From Candidatus Hydrogenedentota bacterium (GTDB lineage Bacteria; Hydrogenedentota; Hydrogenedentia; Hydrogenedentales; CAITNO01), in NCBI GenBank assembly GCA_007124105.1, contig SLFT01000351.1, positions 1-21,906 on the forward strand: 21,906 nucleotides of DNA, read 5' to 3'. Made by a program: the position numbers and the translations under genes. This document shows, piece by piece, positions 16,901-21,906 of this stretch (position 1 is its first letter; every line of letters begins with the position of its first letter). The notes below the pieces were generated by a model that was not told the origin of the DNA, did no database searches, and worked only from the letters and a program-made list of their open reading frames with translations.

Positions 16901-17847
16901 CCGAGAAGGTGCTTATAGACGCTTTTGCCAGGCTGGGCTGCTACGCGGAATACGTCGGGTGGTACAGCGACCATCCCGCGCTGTACGCCTGCCACGCATC
17001 GCCCGTTCACGCGCGCGTGATTAAGGCCCTGGACCGCATGGGTTCCACCGACGCGGGAGCGATTGTCCCCCACATTATCCGTTCCATACCCACCGACCCC
17101 GACCGGGCGCTCTATCTCGAAACAGACACCTACGAGTTGCTCGCAGGACGCGTGATACGACGTTCGGGACGCGCGCCAGAAGTAATCGCGACGTGTCTGG
17201 CTTTGTTGGGCGATCCCGACGCAGAGGCGGACGAAACGTTGCGCCAGGCGATCGGCGACACGGTCAACGCCTGGGCCGGGCATCCCTGTCCCGAGAATCG
17301 GGCGGCGCAACTGCTCGCGTCCATTTGTCGCGATGAGAAGTACGCGCCCGCGCTGCGCAGGGCTTACGAACGGTATTTGGCTGAACCGGAAGAAATCTTT
17401 GCCCGCGAGGTGAATAACCCGACGACCTTCAATGTGAAATTGCCCCGCCGTCACTGGGCGCTCTTTTACCTGGGACGCGCATTGGGGAATATCCGCGACG
17501 CAGCATCGGTGGAACTACTACTCGCAACGTTGGCCCCGGAGCTGAACGAAGCGCGGCATGGCAGGCCCATGCCGGACAACACCAATATCCATCTGCTGCA
17601 GATGGAAGCCACGCCCTGCTGGCGCGCAGCCGCCGCGTGGGCCCTGGGCCGCATTGGCGACGCGCGGGCCGTCCCCATCCTGCTTGAGACCGTGGCAAAC
17701 CTTGACAATGCCGTTGACACACGCTATGCCGCCGCCGAGGCCCTTATCACCATATCCGATCCCGACAGCATACCGGTGATTCAGAAACTCGCCGCCGACT
17801 ACCCGGAAGTTTCCGTCCGCCGCAAACTGTTGGAGGCGAATCAATAG
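13915..17847 (+). CDS. Exported HzsA-like propeller protein with rhamnosidase-like N-terminus, one CxxCH and HEAT repeats
   Basis: 1310 residues. A signal peptide ends near QAAA (31-34). Residues 40-190 resemble the N-terminal sandwich of alpha-L-rhamnosidases (ASWIWGDMQQDICEFRRDF; ADNGYELYVNGILVG). A TolB/HzsA-type propeller runs over about 285-545 (SPSTSFDGQYIYVSM, DTDPAELTDGRIVFSSTR, NEPKALPDGRIAFVRSD). The module GPDGSFSVEVPADVPLAFQA leads to one haem site, CTGCH (671-675). HEAT-like helix pairs follow at about 760-835, 870-910, 940-1000 and 1175-1300. Both ATG 13915 and ATG 13918 are possible; AGGAG spacing (three versus six bases) favours 13918. It is a paralogue of the protein at 8280-11642, but with HEAT repeats in place of the second CxxCH. 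It is probably a periplasmic or surface haem protein with a binding scaffold. Its function is unknown. Confidence 0.88.
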   Translation: MMAALKIVVWRNTNTLAATLSAVLFMGWIVQAAATPLPDIGQASWIWGDMQQDICEFRRDFTLGEAPSAASVLITADNGYELYVNGILVGYDIGPGAEVWGSLEQWNVLEHLTPGQNALGIRGICMGGSRGVVAALRVDTEGAEPLALMTDTSWQSSSEGDPAEYSLPGYGEAGQWTSATALGPMGMAPWGALEYAGSRGGRRSGQIPVRLSVSQPDNGFEWPGAVAFLDHDCSVYEKLDTDAWGISFRIEDWSRAYTMFDLPSPSKIGRRLCILDAPGPDVEPRVLLDAGAGVIGSPSTSFDGQYIYVSMAPEREHFFHIYRIPLDGGTPEQLTSGPYHDTDPAELTDGRIVFSSTRIGTFEEYHAAPARALFLMQRDGSGIHSITHTPIFDNEPKALPDGRIAFVRSDNFFGRAKVETLIHAIRPDGSAGQTLFGADVGAVYGDRLRTLGYGSPAPLPDGRMAVLSKTGNFIAMPGSAEETHQRIPSGLGDLAPLPDGRLLVTVFHGDPNDRRPRVLAVLDPADNRIVQLYESSETPIHSAVSLEPRPLPPVLPETVNQQETASPHATGFLYAQNARITRKTDAGWGHIRAIRVLRSRGVSLRSSHWDFVHQGKEVIELGTVPIGPDGSFSVEVPADVPLAFQAVDAEGRSELNEMSWIYVRPGEVRSCTGCHDYHQAAPPVDSQYTSVFQTKPLQLLERGEPHRWRGNNSGVSGMMDLQFERFRETASLNLIGDTGPTLAPGHAETDAWIEKLNHNDEAMRISAANRLALFRDQAAAPALAAMLHDPSREARVAAALALSACGTRDSAAPLIPLLEDADPNVVHAATLAIENITGHVTPQEAYDDANATRSQAAAWRAWLDERPWSKQEAALIKDIENDCPVTQRRAIVALGHIGGDDARAALRDYVNRERDNNPYPPFIRNNRTDRFTFDDASPLNPRTLQAAVRALGHLRDAQSVPLFRRILVNHSDPVNGNLFLAEAAVEALGWIGGADAEKVLIDAFARLGCYAEYVGWYSDHPALYACHASPVHARVIKALDRMGSTDAGAIVPHIIRSIPTDPDRALYLETDTYELLAGRVIRRSGRAPEVIATCLALLGDPDAEADETLRQAIGDTVNAWAGHPCPENRAAQLLASICRDEKYAPALRRAYERYLAEPEEIFAREVNNPTTFNVKLPRRHWALFYLGRALGNIRDAASVELLLATLAPELNEARHGRPMPDNTNIHLLQMEATPCWRAAAAWALGRIGDARAVPILLETVANLDNAVDTRYAAAEALITISDPDSIPVIQKLAADYPEVSVRRKLLEANQ

Positions 17848-17878
17848 ACCAAGTGTAATATGGTAGTGGAATCAATAG
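17838..17878 (+). repeat. Pair of 10-bp direct repeats across the HEAT protein stop codon
   Basis: GAATCAATAG occurs at 17838-17847, including the TAG stop, and again at 17869-17878, starting 31 bp later. This may be a small duplication or chance. Confidence 0.4.
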
Positions 17879-17895
17879 CCTTTTTTCGTCGCAGC

Positions 17896-17904
17896 GGGAG
17901 GAAA
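17896..17904 (+). promoter_or_regulatory. Strong ribosome binding site that fixes the cupin start
   Basis: GGGAGGAAA lies upstream of ATG 17911; its GGAGG core is nine bases away. The longer in-frame ATG at 17860 has no such site, so 17911 is preferred. Confidence 0.7.
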
Positions 17905-17910
17905 GTCGCT

Positions 17911-18258
17911 ATGAAGCAACCGTTCATCATTCGCAACCGGAATCATGTCGCTCCGGTGAGGTGTCCTTGTGGGGACGCGTGGCGCGTGTTGACCCGTGAG
18001 GACCCGACCCCCGTGGGCGTCCATTTTGTTTCTATACAGGGGTCGGCGAGCGTTCACTATCATAAAGAAACTACGGAAACATACGTGGTGCTCGAGGGGG
18101 AAGGCGAGATAGAACTTGACGGCGAACGGCATCCCATCGGACCGGGGGACGTGATACTGATACCGCCGGAGACGCGTCATGCCGCGCATGGCCGGCTCAT
18201 GATCATCAATATTGTGCATCCGTCATTCGATCCCGCGGATGAGCATCAAGACGAATGA
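17911..18258 (+). CDS. Small single-domain cupin protein
   Basis: 115 residues, cytosolic, one cupin barrel. Motif 1 is complete: H49, H51 and E56 in VHYHKETTETYVVLEGEG fit HxH(x)4E(x)6G. Motif 2 is GDVILIPPETRH (79-90) with H90. These four side chains would bind one metal ion. Proteins of this size include sugar isomerases, mannose-6-phosphate isomerase-like cupins and small dioxygenases, and the sequence does not decide between them. It begins 63 bp after the HEAT protein gene and ends about 7 bp before the transporter, so it is probably co-transcribed with the transporter and may act on the same compound. Confidence 0.86.
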   Translation: MKQPFIIRNRNHVAPVRCPCGDAWRVLTREDPTPVGVHFVSIQGSASVHYHKETTETYVVLEGEGEIELDGERHPIGPGDVILIPPETRHAAHGRLMIINIVHPSFDPADEHQDE

Positions 18259-18265
18259 ACACCTC

Positions 18266-19201
18266 ATGATAAACCGGTTGCTCACATATTACACCCGATA
18301 TTTCGCGGTCTGGGTATTGCTGTTCGGCGTGGTGGCGTGGTTTGTTCCCGGGCCCTTCATTTTTTTGAAGCCGGGCATGAACTGGTTCTTTGCGCTGACC
18401 ATGTTTGGCATCGGCGTGGCGCTGGACGCGGAGGATTTCAAGCGCATCGCGCGGCATCCGTGGGTTGTCGGCGTGGGCAGCGCGGCGCAGTTCCTTATCA
18501 TGCCGTTGGGCGCGTTCGCCGTGACGCGGCTTATGGGGCTGCCCGATGAACTCGCCGTGGGACTTATCCTTACGGGGTCGGCGCCCGGCGCGATGGCGAG
18601 CAATGTCATGAGCTATATCGCGAAAGCCGACACCGCTTATTCCGTGTCGCTGACAACGGTATCCACACTGCTGTGTCCGGTGCTTACGCCGGGGCTGACG
18701 CTGCTGCTGGCGGGCGCGCGTATGGACGTGTCCTTTGTCGCCATGTTCAGCAGCGTTGTGCAGACCGTGGTGCTGCCCCTTGTGCTGGGTTTTCTGATCA
18801 AGATTAAATTTCACAAACAGATCGTCCCCATTCTGCCCGTGTTTCCAGCCATCTCGGCCACATTCATCATCTTTATTTGCAGCATGGTTATCGCGCTCAA
18901 CCGCGACTATCTCGCGTCGGTAACCGGGCTGGTGTTGATTACGTGCCTGATCCTGAATGTTTACGGCATGTTGATGGGCTATGGCGTGGGCGCACTGTTC
19001 CGCATGGAAACGCGGCGGCGACGAACGCTCAGCATTGAGATAGGCATGCAGAACGCGGGGCTGGGGGTAGTGCTTGCGCTGACCCATATTGGTGAACGCG
19101 CCGCAGTGCCCGCAGCGTTGTTTGTGTTCGTTTGCATCATCACGGCCAGCGTGATGTCAGCAGTCTGGCAGCGCCGGTCGCTTCCAGCGCAAACGATGTA
19201 A
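18266..19201 (+). CDS. BASS family transporter (bile acid:sodium symporter-like)
   Basis: 311 residues with about nine to ten hydrophobic helices. Family landmarks are the FFALTMFGIGVALDAEDFKR stretch (41-60), GSAPGAMASNVMSYIAKAD (104-122), followed by the SVSLTTVSTLLCPVLTPGLT region (126-145), and SIEIGMQNAGLGVVLAL (256-272). These match the crossing-helix segments of sodium-coupled bile acid or pantoate transporters. In bacteria the substrates are various organic anions and sulfated compounds; none is indicated here. The start is uncertain: ATG 18266 fits the usual N-terminus (NRLLTYYTRYFAVWVLL), ATG 18239 would overlap the cupin gene, and neither has a good Shine-Dalgarno. The close spacing suggests translational coupling to the cupin. 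Confidence 0.9.
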   Translation: MINRLLTYYTRYFAVWVLLFGVVAWFVPGPFIFLKPGMNWFFALTMFGIGVALDAEDFKRIARHPWVVGVGSAAQFLIMPLGAFAVTRLMGLPDELAVGLILTGSAPGAMASNVMSYIAKADTAYSVSLTTVSTLLCPVLTPGLTLLLAGARMDVSFVAMFSSVVQTVVLPLVLGFLIKIKFHKQIVPILPVFPAISATFIIFICSMVIALNRDYLASVTGLVLITCLILNVYGMLMGYGVGALFRMETRRRRTLSIEIGMQNAGLGVVLALTHIGERAAVPAALFVFVCIITASVMSAVWQRRSLPAQTM

Positions 19202-19334
19202 AATGTAGTTTGACTGTGGATGAATCAAATGCGTGAGGAAGCATGTATGCGGTGCCTGTGTCTTTATAGCTGAGTCTTCTCCAACGCGGGCGTTGCCCGC
19301 ACCCCAGATTATTTGTATAGATGGAGTCAACCAT

Positions 19335-19608
19335 CGTCATTGCGAGGAACGAATCTGGAATTACACGACGGCCTGGGAGATAAAGAGATCGCTTCGTTCC
19401 TCCTAAGAAACAAAAGCGCATTATGTTTAGATTCAATAACATAGAAAAACTCGGCCTATTTCTTGAACTGCCCGATTACGAGTACGAGATACGAACACGA
19501 AAAACGAGGCGACGACCTTCGTGCTCGTCAATCGTAATCGAAACTTTGGATCACGCCGTTTCTTTGAAGAAACTCCCAGCACCGAGGGGTGGCAGGCTCG
19601 CAATGACG
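19335..19608. mobile_element. 274-bp MITE-like element with 12-bp terminal inverted repeats
   Basis: CGTCATTGCGAG (19335-19346) is repeated inverted as CTCGCAATGACG (19597-19608). Inside, GAGGAACGAA (19344-19353) pairs with TTCGTTCCTC (19393-19402), and GTTTCTT-TG-AAGAAAC (19558-19573) is a perfect palindrome. The element encodes no transposase. The terminal sequence resembles TCATTGCGAG-type dispersed intergenic repeats that I recall from other bacterial genomes. I see no clear target-site duplication, so it could also be two separate repeat copies in opposite orientation. Confidence 0.5.
19473..19540. repeat. 68-bp nested imperfect palindrome
   Basis: Outer arms CGATTACG (19473-19480) and CGTAATCG (19533-19540) and inner arms CACGAA (19496-19501) and TTCGTG (19518-19523) are perfect, with imperfect ACGAG-type matches between. 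The sequence has a loose six-base rhythm (ACGAGN) and lies inside the larger inverted-repeat element. Confidence 0.6.
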
Positions 19609-19746
19609 GTAGTGGCAGTGCTATTGTCCATTCAATTTCTTTGTGTTTATGATAGAAGACAACCGATAAGGTACTACGCTTCGTCAGGGACTTCGCCCGG
19701 AAGAAGTGGCACCTGCGGCGCAGCTATACAAGCAAATCGTTCTTGT

Positions 19747-19828
19747 ATTTGTGTCTATCTGTGTTCATCTGTGGTAAAGTCTTCTTGGTCTCTTTTTTGA
19801 CCACGGATGGACACAAATAAACACAGAT
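19747..19828. repeat. 82-bp inverted repeat built from ATYTGTGTYY units
   Basis: The 29-nt arms at 19747-19775 and 19800-19828 match at 24 of 29 positions. All five differences are transitions, and three would still form G-U pairs in RNA. Each arm is about three tandem 10-nt units (ATTTGTGTCT, ATCTGTGTTC, ATCTGTGGT in the left arm). Within the loop side, TGGTC (19787-19791) and GACCA flank a T-rich stretch. It is placed where it could terminate transcription from both convergent genes, but it looks like a dispersed repeat. Confidence 0.65.
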
Positions 19829-19973
19829 ATGATTAGTTATGTTGGCATTGTACAAAACAACTCATTTTATATGCGTATGATACGCGAAACTTGCAAAAAG
19901 TTGTCAGCCAACCCGAGTTAAGCGCCTAATAGGGGGCATAGTTGCGGTCGTTTTTATTAACGCGGCCCATACA

Positions 19974-21374
19974 TCACAGGACAAGCATAAAAGCGACGAG
20001 GTCGGCTTTTTCCTGCTCGGTGAGCTTCAACCCCTGGATGATGTTAAAGAATTCGACGGTGTCGGCCAGAGTAAGCAACCGGCCGTCATGCATATATGGC
20101 GGTGAGTCTTTGATGCCGCGCAAAGGGAACGTTTTGATGGGACCGTCGGCGCTCGCCATTTGACCATTGATCATCCGGGGTTCGAAAAATCGCTCCACCT
20201 GTAAGTTGTGCATGGTATTGTCCGTGTAATAAGGCGCTGGATGACACACATCGCACCGCGCTTTTCCAAAGAAGAGCGCCTGCCCCGCCAATTCCGACTC
20301 GGTCGCCTTTTCCGGGTCAAGTTCTCCATAGATGTTTAGTTTTGGCGCGGGCGGGAAATCAAGAATAGACTGAAACTCTGCCATGAAATGTACCTGGCTG
20401 CCGCGTTCGAGGACGTTTACCCCCTTCTTGGCGGCCATGAGATGGTCGCCATCAAAATAAGCCGCACGCTGCTCGAATTCTGTGAAGTCTTCTATGGATT
20501 TCAAAGCGCGTTGCGACCCGAACAGTCGTTGCACATTCACACCGCGAAGCGATGGGGTGTCAATGCGGCGCCGAAACTCCTGCGGACGGATATCGCCGAC
20601 AAGATGAGTGGTCGCATTGGTGTGGCCATTGACGTGGCAGTCGAAACACGTCACGCCCTGGCTGGGCAGTGCTGTACGCCGGTCTTCCGTGGCATTGAAC
20701 TGCTGTTGCGGGAAGGGAGTAACCAGAAGCCTCACACCTTCAATCTGTTTAGGATTGAGCAGCCCGTTGAACAATTCAAAATAATTCATGATGGTAACGA
20801 CCTTACCTTGTGACACATCTCCCAAATCTGTGCGCGTTGTCAGGAAGATCGCCGGAGGGAATTCAGGCAAAAAATGCTCCGGTAAGTCGTAGTCGAGATC
20901 AAACCGGGTAAGGTCCCGTTCTTCCTGCAGTAAAATCTCATCAATCATATGTTGCGGGAACAGCATGCCGCCCTCAGGGTGATTGGGAAAAGGAAGCGGC
21001 ATAAATCCTCCAGGGAACACCCCCTTCTCCTTAATCTGATCCGGTGTCATATCAGCCAGTTCTTCCCAGGTGACGCCGTCCGGGAGTTTTACTCTGACCC
21101 CCGCCTGTATGGCTTTCCCGCGTGACATGGATACCCCTTCCAGCGGCTTGTCGCTCAAGTCATAGCGCTCTTCAAGCAACGCCGTATGCCGGTTCATTAT
21201 TTCGGGTTTCTCCGCACTCATTCTCGTCATGACGGACTGAAAGCTTTCGTCTATCACGGAAGGCATGTAGCTGCTCGGTTTTTCCCCTCCCGCTTCAGCA
21301 TAGCCGAATAGTACTATCGTAAACACCGAAATCACAACGACCAGTACTACATAGCAGGCTCTCTGTCTTTTCAT
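19974..21374 (-). CDS. Exported di-haem cytochrome c (BCCP/MauG type)
   Basis: 466 residues with a signal or anchor segment at 8-28 (VVLVVVISVFTIVLFGYAEA). Two haem c sites are visible: CFDCH (243-247) and CDVCH (374-378). The C-terminal PLRGIKDSPPYMHDGRLLT (417-435), with possible ligand M428 or H429, and LTEQEKADLVAFM (451-463) match the end of bacterial di-haem cytochrome c peroxidases and MauG. Most family members have the first CxxCH within the first hundred residues; here about 215 residues precede it after the signal, with no domain I recognise. It probably acts in the periplasm on peroxide or as an oxidase partner; peroxidase activity is not proven. The start at 21374 follows AAAGGA with a seven-base spacer. 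It has no close same-strand neighbour. Confidence 0.86.
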   Translation of the reverse strand: MKRQRACYVVLVVVISVFTIVLFGYAEAGGEKPSSYMPSVIDESFQSVMTRMSAEKPEIMNRHTALLEERYDLSDKPLEGVSMSRGKAIQAGVRVKLPDGVTWEELADMTPDQIKEKGVFPGGFMPLPFPNHPEGGMLFPQHMIDEILLQEERDLTRFDLDYDLPEHFLPEFPPAIFLTTRTDLGDVSQGKVVTIMNYFELFNGLLNPKQIEGVRLLVTPFPQQQFNATEDRRTALPSQGVTCFDCHVNGHTNATTHLVGDIRPQEFRRRIDTPSLRGVNVQRLFGSQRALKSIEDFTEFEQRAAYFDGDHLMAAKKGVNVLERGSQVHFMAEFQSILDFPPAPKLNIYGELDPEKATESELAGQALFFGKARCDVCHPAPYYTDNTMHNLQVERFFEPRMINGQMASADGPIKTFPLRGIKDSPPYMHDGRLLTLADTVEFFNIIQGLKLTEQEKADLVAFMLVL

Positions 21375-21438
21375 GTCTCATTCCTTTCATTGGGTTGCTT
21401 TATGACAATCCGGGACATAACAACGGATACATCGTTCA

Positions 21439-21452
21439 CGCACCAGGGTGCG
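21439..21452. promoter_or_regulatory. Operator-like palindrome upstream of the di-haem cytochrome
   Basis: CGCACC-AG-GGTGCG has perfect 6-bp arms and a 2-bp centre, 65-78 bp before the start codon. The position suits a regulator site. No matching regulator gene is in the window, and no good -35 and -10 pair was found around it. Confidence 0.4.
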
Positions 21453-21539
21453 CTTATTACTATGATTGTAGCATTGCTGATAAAGAAACTCTCATCTATT
21501 GAATGAGGATACCTGTTACAAGTAAAGTTCCGGCAAACT

Positions 21540-21559
21540 TGTGGTAAAGATGTGGTAAA
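21540..21559. repeat. Two direct repeats of TGTGGTAAA with an 11-bp period
   Basis: Copies at 21540-21548 and 21551-21559 lie on the same face of the helix, and the second is followed by a matching TTTACC in inverted orientation. This could be a regulator site or chance. Confidence 0.35.
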
Positions 21560-21736
21560 CTCTTTCTTTTACCCTGCGCTTTATAAAAAGCGAAACCGCT
21601 ATCAAAGACAAGGAGAGTCGCATGACGACACGCTTGTATGGGGCGAGTAGGGCTTATGGGACCACTATATTTCGTAACTGTCCAGCAGGTCGCGCAATGT
21701 GTCCTGATAACAGTTGCCAAAGCTATCGGGTGTGGC

Positions 21737-21906
21737 CTATCGCTTCACGAGCGCAACAATCAACATCACAGCGCCCACGGCTACAGAGCCTGCGCCCGCC
21801 CACACGGGAATGTTGACTGTTTCCTTTTCTGTGAATGTCAGTTCGATAGGTCCCAGGTTGGCGGTTTCCGAGCCCTTGGTATAGCTGAACTGACCATACG
21901 CCAGCC
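21737..21906 (-). CDS. Small membrane protein, N-terminus cut by window edge
   Basis: The last 55 residues and the TAG stop are inside the window; the start is beyond the right edge. The visible part reads LAYGQFSYTKGSE, then LGPIELTFTEKETVNIP, then a membrane helix GAGSVAVGAVMLIVALV and a basic end KR. This pattern (short tail of a first helix, a polar loop with an LGPIE(L/V) and EK stretch, a PIP-like turn and a second helix) resembles small two-helix membrane proteins of about 70 residues that I associate with the DUF3185 group. That assignment is from memory and tentative. The function is unknown. Confidence 0.62.
   Translation of the reverse strand, partial: LAYGQFSYTKGSETANLGPIELTFTEKETVNIPVWAGAGSVAVGAVMLIVALVKR

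Larger units (their letters stand above)
19202..19973. other. 772-bp non-coding block rich in palindromic repeats
   Basis: It lies between the convergent transporter and di-haem cytochrome genes. I see no gene: an open frame at 19423-19800 crosses the repeats and looks spurious. It contains a perfect small hairpin, GCGGGC-GTT-GCCCGC (19286-19300), the repeat elements listed below, and a perfect palindrome, GCGTAT-G-ATACGC (19873-19885). Confidence 0.8.
21375..21736. other. Non-coding region upstream of the di-haem cytochrome
   Basis: 362 bp without a convincing gene. It holds the palindrome at 21439-21452, a pair of TGTGGTAAA direct repeats, and a well-placed Shine-Dalgarno (AAGGAGAGTCGC before ATG 21622) that leads only into an unconvincing 64-residue frame. 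Confidence 0.65.

Noticed and set aside
19423..19800. Plus-strand open frame of 125 residues in the repeat block
   Set aside because: It is made of repeat sequence (palindromes translated), which explains its odd composition.
21665..21736. Minus-strand tail in frame after the membrane protein stop, reading DSFGNCYQDTLRDLLDSY
   Set aside because: It looks protein-like but has no ATG, GTG or ribosome site after the TAG stop; probably chance.
21622..21816. Plus-strand open frame of 64 residues with a strong Shine-Dalgarno
   Set aside because: The ribosome site is good, but the protein has no recognisable pattern and it runs antisense into the better-supported membrane protein at 21737-21906.
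1..21906. tRNA, rRNA or CRISPR array
   Set aside because: I found no T-arm-like GGTTCGAATCC motif with a cloverleaf, no rRNA-like stretch and no regularly spaced direct repeats.

Overview
The window looks like a piece of a GC-rich bacterial chromosome from a little-cultured, probably Gram-negative lineage near the PVC group, Lentisphaerota or Hydrogenedentota. This is an inference from gene content: HzsA-related proteins, NPCBM and rhamnosidase-like N-termini on CxxCH proteins, long exported PQQ-type propellers, Gfo/Idh/MocA and YhcH genes, and several families of intergenic palindromes. No rRNA, tRNA or CRISPR array is visible, so the phylum cannot be fixed from this window.

Left part (1-4740, all minus strand). 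Reading in the direction of transcription: a YjbQ-family enzyme, then after 272 bp a Gfo/Idh/MocA oxidoreductase, aroB (3-dehydroquinate synthase), a TPR protein, an unrecognised 222-residue protein with an acidic tail (GTG start overlapping the TPR stop), and a YhcH/TabA-family sugar protein cut by the left edge. The gaps in Gfo-aroB-TPR-hypothetical are 19 bp, 32 bp and a 4-bp overlap, so these four probably form one operon. The 272-bp gap before the oxidoreductase holds a sigma70-like promoter overlapped by an operator-like palindrome and two hairpins.

Centre (4818-17847). Four large exported proteins lie around one divergent intergenic region (13461-13914). On the minus strand come a TIM-barrel glycoside-hydrolase-like protein, an NPCBM/HzsA-like protein with two CxxCH haem sites, and a PQQ-type propeller protein with a methyltransferase-like domain in its middle. 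On the plus strand is a 1310-residue protein with a rhamnosidase-like sandwich, an HzsA-like propeller with one CxxCH and a long HEAT-repeat tail. The two HzsA-like proteins are clear paralogues. Each direction has a good TATACT-type promoter. Together they suggest an extracytoplasmic glycan-binding and redox module, but its substrate and chemistry are not shown by the sequence.

Right part (17848-21906). A small cupin and a BASS-family (bile acid:sodium symporter-like) transporter follow on the plus strand and are probably co-transcribed. Then comes a 772-bp non-coding block filled with nested palindromic repeats, a minus-strand exported di-haem cytochrome of the BCCP/MauG type with an unusually long N-terminal region, and the C-terminal end of a small membrane protein cut by the right edge.
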